From assembly GCA_047517345.1 (NCBI GenBank), contig JAKZTB010000192.1:1-11711 (forward strand): a stretch of 11,711 bases of DNA, in the 5' to 3' direction. Below are positions 6,812 to 11,711 of the stretch, piece by piece. Position 1 is the first letter of the stretch, and every line of letters starts with the position of its first letter. Source of the stretch: GCA-2717185 sp047517345 (lineage in GTDB: Bacteria > Pseudomonadota > Alphaproteobacteria > UBA8366 > GCA-2717185). The position numbers and the translations under genes were made by a program. A model generated the notes under the pieces. The model was given only the letters and a program-made list of their open reading frames with translations. It was not told where the DNA came from and did no database searches.

Positions 6812-7561
6812 CTAGATCACCATCTCCACCGGAACGCCGCGGACATCCATCTCGTATGCCAAACCCTCTACAGGCGGTCTGGCGTAATACCAGGTTAGCC
6901 CGGCCGGGGTCGCGCCGCGGCCGACGATTTCGTCTGCGAGGAAGGGGAAAAGATCGTGAACGGTGTAGACCTGGGTTGTCGTCGCTTGGGCCCAGCCCAC
7001 ACCCAGCGCCGTCATCCGCGTTTCCATGGCACCCAGAACGTGGAGCGCTTTCTCACGCATCGCGGCGTCCGAAGTGTCGCCGAGACGGATGATGCGTTTT
7101 TCGTAACCGCCAGGTCCTCCCGGCGATTCGGCTGAACCGGCGATCACGAAACTCGGTGCGGTATGGTCTGCCTGCACGGTATAGCTGAAGGCTTCGAAGC
7201 TTGGTTCGGGCGGGCCGTCGATCTCGGGACAGACGTTGGACCGGGCCACGGGGTTTTCCTCGTCCTTGAAGATTCCCCAACGCTCCAACGTACCGACATA
7301 GACCCGGTTGAAATCGATGAAACCCTGTTCGGTAAACGGCGCCGGCGAGCGCAATTCGCAGGCGCAAAACGACGTGAAAGGCCGCCCGCGTTTGGTCAGA
7401 TGCGCCTCGATGGCTTGGAAGCCCTCGACCATCGGCAGCCGCTTGGCGAACCGCACCCGCTCGATGCCATAGCCCGGTTCCGCCGCCACACCGCCGGAAT
7501 ACTGGAAGGGACCGCGTACATAACGGTAGTTTCCCGCTTCGAAGACTGCCATTTCGACCAT
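6812..7561 (-). CDS. RidA-like protein, possibly related to 2-aminomuconate-type deaminases (CnbZ group)
   Basis: A 249-residue protein with no signal peptide or membrane segment. The C-terminal part (about 168-245) resembles the RidA/YjgF fold, with helix REKALHVLGAMETRMTALG (169-187), strand TTTQVYTVHD (194-203) and a closing YARPPVEGLAYEMDV (226-240). RidA-fold proteins hydrolyse imine or enamine intermediates. At twice the usual RidA length, it also has an N-terminal half with FCACELRSPAPF (65-76) and FIDFNRVYVGTLERWG (81-96), which may be a second, diverged copy. From memory this size and pattern suit the group annotated as 2-amino-5-chloromuconate deaminase CnbZ, which I cannot verify. 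GGGGAG stands 8 bases before the ATG at 7561; a second ATG three codons on is possible. It lies between CobW and the acyl-CoA synthetase genes in one operon. Confidence 0.6.
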   Translation of the reverse strand: MVEMAVFEAGNYRYVRGPFQYSGGVAAEPGYGIERVRFAKRLPMVEGFQAIEAHLTKRGRPFTSFCACELRSPAPFTEQGFIDFNRVYVGTLERWGIFKDEENPVARSNVCPEIDGPPEPSFEAFSYTVQADHTAPSFVIAGSAESPGGPGGYEKRIIRLGDTSDAAMREKALHVLGAMETRMTALGVGWAQATTTQVYTVHDLFPFLADEIVGRGATPAGLTWYYARPPVEGLAYEMDVRGVPVEMVI

Positions 7562-7596
7562 AGTGCCTGCTCCCCTTCTTGTTCCTGGGTTCGATC

Positions 7597-8577
7597 TTAG
7601 GCGACCGCCGTCTCGCGCGCCACGAAGGCGGCAAGGGCGTTCTCAAGCGCAGATTTTTCCATGTTTCGGGCGATAAAGACGATCCGTGTCGTCCGCACCG
7701 CGTCCGGCCATTCGCGCAACTCGACCGGCGGATGGAAGATATGCTGGACGCCGTGCACGACGACCGGACCGGCGCGGTCTGCAACGTTCAGGATACCCTT
7801 GACCCGTAGCAGGTCGGACCCGCGCAGCGACGCGACAGATTCCAGCCACGCTTTGACGGCAGGCCAGGGCAGCGGGCGATCGATGACAATCGCGAAGGAC
7901 GTAATGCCGGTGTCTCCGTCATGCCGGTGGTGCGTGTGGTCGTGATCCAGCCAATCGCCGATTGCCCGATGTCCAGGTTCGCCGCCGAACAGCACGTCGG
8001 TCTCGGCTTTCCCCTGATCGATTGCGTTGATCGGCGCGCCAGCGTTGATGCCGCGAAGCCGATCCACCAATCCGGCAATGCTGCCCTTATCCAGCAAATC
8101 CGATTTCGTGATCAGGAGACAATCCGCGACGGCGACCTGTTTGACGGCCTCGCCGAACTCTTCGAGCTGCCCAATTGCATTGACGGCGTCCACGGTCGTC
8201 ACGATCCGGTCCAGGGTGTAGTCCTGCCGCAAGCGTTCGTCCGAAATCAGCGTTTGCAGGATTGGGGCCGGATCGGCCAGTCCCGTCGTCTCGACGACGG
8301 CGCGCGAGAATGCCGGAAGTTCGTTCCGTTCGACCCTCCGAAGAAGGTCGGTCAAGGTATCGACCAGATCGCCGCGGATCGAACAACAGATGCAGCCGTT
8401 CTCCAACAGCACCGTGTCTTCGAAGGCCTGCTCGATCAGCAGATGGTCGATCCCGATCTCGCCGAACTCGTTCACGATCACCGCGGTGTCCGCCATGCCG
8501 GGTTGCCGGACCAGGTGATTGAGCAGGGTCGTCTTTCCGCTGCCGAGAAAACCGGTGATAATCGAAACGGGAATCAT
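7597..8577 (-). CDS. CobW/COG0523-type G3E GTPase, putative metallochaperone
   Basis: A 326-residue G3E-family GTPase. These proteins deliver zinc, cobalt, iron or other metals to client proteins, driven by GTP hydrolysis. Visible features are the Walker A loop GFLGSGKTTL (9-18), the metal-binding CICC motif (Cys62, Cys64, Cys65) after LLENG, the switch ETTGLADP (96-103), the guanine-specificity motif TKSD (157-160), a His/Asp-rich loop DHDHTHHRHDGD (211-222) and a CobW C-terminal domain (about 225-320). Length is typical. The ATG at 8577 is forced because the Walker loop begins nine residues in; the ribosome binding site is poor. It is first of four leftward genes, 35 bases before the RidA-like gene, so its client could be an operon member such as the GFA protein. 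The metal is unknown. Confidence 0.92.
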   Translation of the reverse strand: MIPVSIITGFLGSGKTTLLNHLVRQPGMADTAVIVNEFGEIGIDHLLIEQAFEDTVLLENGCICCSIRGDLVDTLTDLLRRVERNELPAFSRAVVETTGLADPAPILQTLISDERLRQDYTLDRIVTTVDAVNAIGQLEEFGEAVKQVAVADCLLITKSDLLDKGSIAGLVDRLRGINAGAPINAIDQGKAETDVLFGGEPGHRAIGDWLDHDHTHHRHDGDTGITSFAIVIDRPLPWPAVKAWLESVASLRGSDLLRVKGILNVADRAGPVVVHGVQHIFHPPVELREWPDAVRTTRIVFIARNMEKSALENALAAFVARETAVA

Positions 8578-8606
8578 ACCCTCGAAACTAGTGCCGGAGC
8601 GTTACC
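8578..8606. promoter_or_regulatory. 29-base divergent start region between the CobW and LVIVD genes
   Basis: The start codons of the leftward CobW gene and the rightward propeller gene are only 29 bases apart. GGAG at 8596-8599 serves the propeller gene, 7 bases before its ATG. No -35/-10 pair fits in this space, so each promoter must lie inside the opposite coding sequence, or transcripts must begin elsewhere. A central ACTAGT palindrome is the only symmetry seen. Confidence 0.5.
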
Positions 8607-9818
8607 ATGGGCAAGGACGAAGCCTTCAACATGAAACTGATCGCCCATGACGATCTGGGCGGATTCGGCAATGGCGGCGAAGGTATGTCGATGCAAGTCG
8701 CAGGCGACGGCCGGCGCGTACTGTGGATCGCGCATGAATCCGCACCGACGAATTTCACCGGCGTCGACGTCAGCGATCCGCGCAAGCCCAAGGTCATCTG
8801 CCAAACGCAACTGCCGCACAACCGGGTGCGCTCGAATTCGCTGGAGGTGACCGGCGACTTTCTGGCAGTCGCCTATCAGACGGCCGTCGCTGGCGAACAG
8901 CCCGCCGGCATCGACTTGTTCGATATCGCCGATCCGGAGAATCCCAAGCCGATAGCCTTCTTCGACCGCTCCGGTCCCCATTCGCGCGGCGTGCACGCGC
9001 TTTGGTTCGTCGACGGCGAATATATCCACTGCACCAGCGGCGCGGCGGATTTCACGCCGCGTAACCCGAAGGACGACCAGATCTATACCATCGTCGACGT
9101 GCGCGACCCGACCAAGCCTACCGAAGTCGGGCGCTGGTGGTATCCGGGCACGATGGAGGGCGAAGAAACACCGGCCCCGCAACGCCATCCGCAATTCGAT
9201 TCCGGCTTCCGCATGCACAATACCAACGTCTATCCGGCCCGGCCGGACCGCGCCTATCTCGGATGCCTCGACGGCGGCACGGCGATCCTCGACATCAGCG
9301 ACATGACCAAGCCGCGTCTGGTTTCGAACTGGAACCCGCACCCGCCTTACCCCGGCTTCTGCCACACGGTGCTGCCGCTGCTCGAGCGCGACCTGCTGAT
9401 CGTCGCCGACGAATGCGTGCGCGACAACGGCGCCGACTGGCCGAAACTGACCTGGATCGTCGACGCGCGCGACGAGACAAATCTCGTGCCGATCAGCACC
9501 TTCCCCATGCCGCCGGTCGAGGAATTCGGCAATCGCGGCGGCCGCTTCGGGTCGCACAATCTGCATGAGAACCGGCCAGGCCCGGCCTTCCGGTCGGACA
9601 CCATCATTTTCGCGACTTTCTTCAACGGCGGCGTCCGCGCCTACGACACGTCGAACCCGTTCCAGCCGAAGGAAATCGCCTCTTTCGTTCCTGCGGCACC
9701 CGAGGGCGCGCCGACGGGCGCGATCCAGATCAACGACGTCTATGTCGACGAAAACGCCATCGTCTACGCCATCGACCGGCATGTCGGCGGGCTGTACGTC
9801 CTCGAAGCCGATATCTGA
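8607..9818 (+). CDS. LVIVD-repeat beta-propeller protein, function unknown
   Basis: A 403-residue protein built from repeats of the LVIVD type. Units appear at GVDVSDPRKPKVI (52-64), GIDLFDIADPENPKPIAFF (101-119), IYTIVDVRDPTKPTEVGRW (159-177), GTAILDISDMTKPRLVSNW (224-242), LTWIVDARDETNLVPISTF (281-299) and GVRAYDTSNPFQPKEIASF (342-360). A last strand GGLYVLEAD (394-402) could close the ring, so six or seven blades are likely. There is no signal peptide, so it probably acts in the cytosol, unlike many secreted LVIVD proteins. His129, His204, His253 and His317, with His320, fall near blade starts, which suggests a possible central metal site. The start has GGAG 7 bases upstream. The gene stands alone, divergent from the CobW operon and convergent with the next gene. 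Function is not known. Confidence 0.85.
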   Translation: MGKDEAFNMKLIAHDDLGGFGNGGEGMSMQVAGDGRRVLWIAHESAPTNFTGVDVSDPRKPKVICQTQLPHNRVRSNSLEVTGDFLAVAYQTAVAGEQPAGIDLFDIADPENPKPIAFFDRSGPHSRGVHALWFVDGEYIHCTSGAADFTPRNPKDDQIYTIVDVRDPTKPTEVGRWWYPGTMEGEETPAPQRHPQFDSGFRMHNTNVYPARPDRAYLGCLDGGTAILDISDMTKPRLVSNWNPHPPYPGFCHTVLPLLERDLLIVADECVRDNGADWPKLTWIVDARDETNLVPISTFPMPPVEEFGNRGGRFGSHNLHENRPGPAFRSDTIIFATFFNGGVRAYDTSNPFQPKEIASFVPAAPEGAPTGAIQINDVYVDENAIVYAIDRHVGGLYVLEADI

Positions 9819-9824
9819 GCCGCC

Positions 9825-10535
9825 CTATTCGCGGACGATGTCGCCGAGCGACGTGCCCTGGAAGGGACTCGGCGGTATCAGGTCACCCTCCCAGAACGCG
9901 TCGAATTCTTTCGGCAGGACGCCGCTCGCCAAATAACCGCTCCCTTCCCGGGCAAGCAAATTTACGGAGAGTTCGACGATCTCGATACCCGCCGCCTCCA
10001 ATGCATTGCATCGGTCCCGTTTCTTATTGGTCGGCGTTTCGGAACCGACAAGCAGGACGGCGAAAACACGGTCGCCGAGCCAAAAGGCGAAATCGACCGC
10101 GGCGTACGAACCTTCGGCCGCCGCCAACTGCGCGCGCGGCAGCGGGCGCGGCGCCGACAAGGCCCAATCGCGATAGCTGAATAGAGTACCGAACGGGTCC
10201 AGGAGTTTTGTCAGGTGCGTTTCGTTTTGCTCTACGCGCTTGGCCGCGAACTCGAAATAGCAATCGAGGAAGAGTTTCGGTGGCCGCGCCCACAGATCGC
10301 AGTAATGTTTGAGATGGTCGCGGAGAAAATCCGATTGCACCGCCGCATCCGTCATCGCGCGCAAATCGGGCGCTTCGGGGAACGCGTATTGGTTTCCATT
10401 CAGTTGCAGAATCTTGCCCGCACGCCGATCAATGGCCACGAAGGGCGCAGGACATTCGACCGTTCCGTCGTGCAGCGCCACCTGACCGGACCGGAGCGAC
10501 GGCACGCCATAGGGGATCACCAGGGGATCGGACAT
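9825..10535 (-). CDS. Hypothetical protein with a degenerate PD-(D/E)XK-like segment
   Basis: A 236-residue protein I do not recognise as a whole. The segment YAAVDFAFWLGDRVFAVLLV (144-163), followed by GSETPTNKKRDRCNALEAAG (164-183) and IEIVEL (184-189), has the order seen in DUF559/Vsr-type nuclease folds: a VDFA strand with Asp148, a second strand ending in Gly, a KKRD segment and a GI-x-V strand. The usual acidic residues of the second strand (vEvDG) are Leu161 and Val163, so nuclease activity is unlikely. This comparison is by eye. There is no signal peptide or membrane segment. The ATG at 10535 is chosen over a TTG two codons upstream; neither has a strong ribosome binding site. Its stop lies 6 bases from the convergent propeller gene, and it is divergent from the molybdenum hydroxylase gene. 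Confidence 0.72.
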   Translation of the reverse strand: MSDPLVIPYGVPSLRSGQVALHDGTVECPAPFVAIDRRAGKILQLNGNQYAFPEAPDLRAMTDAAVQSDFLRDHLKHYCDLWARPPKLFLDCYFEFAAKRVEQNETHLTKLLDPFGTLFSYRDWALSAPRPLPRAQLAAAEGSYAAVDFAFWLGDRVFAVLLVGSETPTNKKRDRCNALEAAGIEIVELSVNLLAREGSGYLASGVLPKEFDAFWEGDLIPPSPFQGTSLGDIVRE

Positions 10536-10577
10536 CGGCAATTCGATAGATTCTTCATGCGCAATCTATAAGACATG

Positions 10578-10593
10578 GCGATATGATCATCGC
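10578..10593. promoter_or_regulatory. Inverted repeat in the divergent region before the Mo-hydroxylase gene
   Basis: GCGAT (10578-10582) and ATCGC (10589-10593) form a perfect 5-bp inverted repeat around ATGATC. It lies about 56 bases upstream of the Mo-hydroxylase start and about 42 bases upstream of the divergent unknown gene, a suitable place for an operator. Short repeats of this kind also occur by chance. Confidence 0.2.
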
Positions 10594-10623
10594 TCAGTAT
10601 CACCCGGACATGATAACGCGAAC

Positions 10624-10639
10624 AGCGGCTTGAACCGCT
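10624..10639. promoter_or_regulatory. Inverted repeat abutting the ribosome binding site of the Mo-hydroxylase gene
   Basis: AGCGG (10624-10628) and CCGCT (10635-10639) are perfect inverted repeats separated by 6 bases, ending directly before the GAGGA ribosome binding site (10641-10645). In RNA this could form a small hairpin in the leader; in DNA it could be an operator. It has no T-run, so it is not a terminator. Confidence 0.2.
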
Positions 10640-10649
10640 AGAGGAAAAC

Positions 10650-11711
10650 ATGACGAAATTCGGTGTTGGGCAAGGCGTTCCGCGCTGGGAGGACCCGCGA
10701 TTACTGCGCGGCGGTGGGCGATATTCGGACGACCTCAACCGTCCCGGACAGGCCTACGCCTATGTCGTCCGCTCGCCGCACGCCCATGCCAAGATCGTGT
10801 CGATAGATACCGCGGAAGCGGAAACCGCGCCGGGTGTCCTGCGGATTTATACCGGCGCCGATATCGCGGAAGCCGGCTATGGAAGCGTTCCCTGTCTCGT
10901 CGCGCGCGAGAGGGCCGACGGAACGCCGATGTTCACGCCGCCCAACCTGCCGCTGCGGCAGGATCGCGCACGCTACGTCGGCGACTATGTCGCCTTCGTC
11001 GTCGCTGAAAGCCATGCCCAGGCGCGCGACGCGGCGGAACGGGTCGACGTCGAATACGACGTACTCGCCTCGGTCACCGCGACCGAAGACGCGCTGTGTG
11101 TCGGCGCACCCGCGGTCTGGGAAGAAACACCGGACAATGTCTGCTTCGTATTCGAGCAGGGCGACTCGTCGGCCGTCGATAACGCGATCCGGAACGCACA
11201 TCACGTAACGACGCTCGATATGGACATCTCCCGTGTCGCCGTCGCGCCGATGGAGCCCCGCACCTGCATCGGCGAATACGACAAGTTCTCGGAACGCTTC
11301 ACGCTCTACACTGGGACCCAGGGACCGCATCTCGTGCGGCAAGCCATCGCGGAGCCGATGCTCAATGTCCCGCAGAACCGGCTGCGCGTCGTCAGCGAGG
11401 ATATGGGCGGCGCGTTCGGCATGCGCAGCGGCCCCTACTGCGAAAATCTGCTTTGCCTGCACGCGGCGAAGGATCTGGACCGACCGGTAAAATGGACCGG
11501 CGACCGGACCGAGCATTTCTTGGCCGACGATCAGGCCCGAGACAACCTCTCGACGGCGGAGCTGGCGCTCGATGCGGACGGCAAGTTCCTGGCGCTGCGC
11601 GTCAAGACGGTCGTCAATCTCGGCGCATACCTCACCATGTTCGGCCCGCACTCCTCGACCAACAATCTCGGTACGCTCGCCGGCACCTACACGACACCCA
11701 CGATCTACACC
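10650..11711 (+). CDS. Xanthine dehydrogenase family molybdopterin-binding subunit, N-terminal 354 residues, cut by the right edge
   Basis: The frame from the ATG at 10650 stays open to the window end. It matches the large subunit of molybdenum hydroxylases (xanthine, CO and aromatic aldehyde or N-heterocycle dehydrogenases), which hydroxylate a substrate with water at a molybdopterin-cytosine-dinucleotide cofactor. Marks are the N-terminal VGQGVPRWEDPRLLRGGGRY (6-25), SPHAHAKI (42-49), VGDYVAFVVAE (110-120, hammerhead domain), APMEPRTCIGEY (199-210), TGTQGPHLVRQAI (221-233), EDMGGAFGM (250-258) and DRPVKWTGDRTEHF (277-290). The full protein should be near 750-800 residues, so the active-site loop that separates CO dehydrogenases from other members, and the catalytic Glu, lie outside. 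GAGGA stands 5 bases before the ATG. Partner FeS and FAD subunits are not in the window. Confidence 0.92.
   Translation, partial: MTKFGVGQGVPRWEDPRLLRGGGRYSDDLNRPGQAYAYVVRSPHAHAKIVSIDTAEAETAPGVLRIYTGADIAEAGYGSVPCLVARERADGTPMFTPPNLPLRQDRARYVGDYVAFVVAESHAQARDAAERVDVEYDVLASVTATEDALCVGAPAVWEETPDNVCFVFEQGDSSAVDNAIRNAHHVTTLDMDISRVAVAPMEPRTCIGEYDKFSERFTLYTGTQGPHLVRQAIAEPMLNVPQNRLRVVSEDMGGAFGMRSGPYCENLLCLHAAKDLDRPVKWTGDRTEHFLADDQARDNLSTAELALDADGKFLALRVKTVVNLGAYLTMFGPHSSTNNLGTLAGTYTTPTIYT

Noticed and set aside
8574..9782. Leftward open frame (402 codons) opposite the LVIVD propeller
   Set aside because: The other strand has six clear LVIVD repeats and a ribosome binding site; this frame has no recognisable motif and overlaps the start of the CobW gene.
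10701..11651. Leftward open frame (316 codons) at the right end
   Set aside because: The rightward frame from 10650 carries many molybdenum hydroxylase motifs; the leftward frame is its shadow.
1..11711. Insertion sequence, prophage, CRISPR, tRNA or plasmid-origin signals
   Set aside because: I found no transposase or integrase motif, no regularly spaced repeats, no cloverleaf-like sequence and no iteron-like array on either strand.

Overview
The window is chromosomal DNA of a GC-rich bacterium, most likely an alphaproteobacterium of the Rhodospirillales or Hyphomicrobiales type. The grounds are the codon use (strong G/C at third positions), the dense acyl-CoA metabolism and the gene families present; no rRNA or other taxonomic marker is present, so this placement is inference. 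I see no tRNA, rRNA, CRISPR array, insertion sequence or phage gene. The window holds nine complete protein genes, one large gene cut by the right edge, and possibly the tail of a gene cut by the left edge.

Layout. Bases 1-124 may hold the C-terminus of an unidentified gene. A gene-poor stretch of about 540 bases follows, starting with a very AT-rich tract. An enoyl-CoA hydratase related to hydroxycinnamoyl-CoA hydratase/lyase reads leftward (668-1537). A 128-base divergent region with a candidate promoter and a 7-bp inverted repeat separates it from a rightward three-gene operon (1666-4816): acyl-CoA dehydrogenase, family III (CaiB/BaiF) CoA-transferase, and a short citrate synthase/citryl-CoA lyase-like protein. 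A leftward four-gene operon (8577 down to 4820) converges on it: a CobW-type G3E GTPase, a RidA-like protein, an AMP-forming acyl-CoA synthetase and a GFA-family zinc protein. A rightward LVIVD-repeat beta-propeller gene (8607-9818) starts only 29 bases from the CobW gene. A leftward unknown gene with a degenerate nuclease-like segment (9825-10535) follows. The last gene is the start of a rightward xanthine dehydrogenase/CO dehydrogenase-type molybdenum hydroxylase large subunit (10650 to the edge).

How the genes may work together. The divergent hydratase plus the dehydrogenase/CoA-transferase/lyase-like operon reads as a compact acyl-CoA pathway: CoA loading by transfer, alpha,beta-desaturation, hydration, then carbon-carbon cleavage or a related step by the citrate synthase-fold protein. 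The second operon gives an alternative ATP-dependent CoA activation, with metal handling (CobW, GFA) and a RidA-like deaminase-type protein. Together with the Mo-hydroxylase, this suggests catabolism of an unusual carboxylic, possibly aromatic or nitrogen-containing, compound. The substrate cannot be read from the sequence.

The most unusual points are active-site changes. By eye the citrate synthase-like protein lacks two of the three catalytic residues of its family. The hydratase keeps the catalytic Glu of the hydratase/lyase family but has lost three other active-site residues. The beta-propeller carries histidines at the starts of several blades, which could form a metal site.
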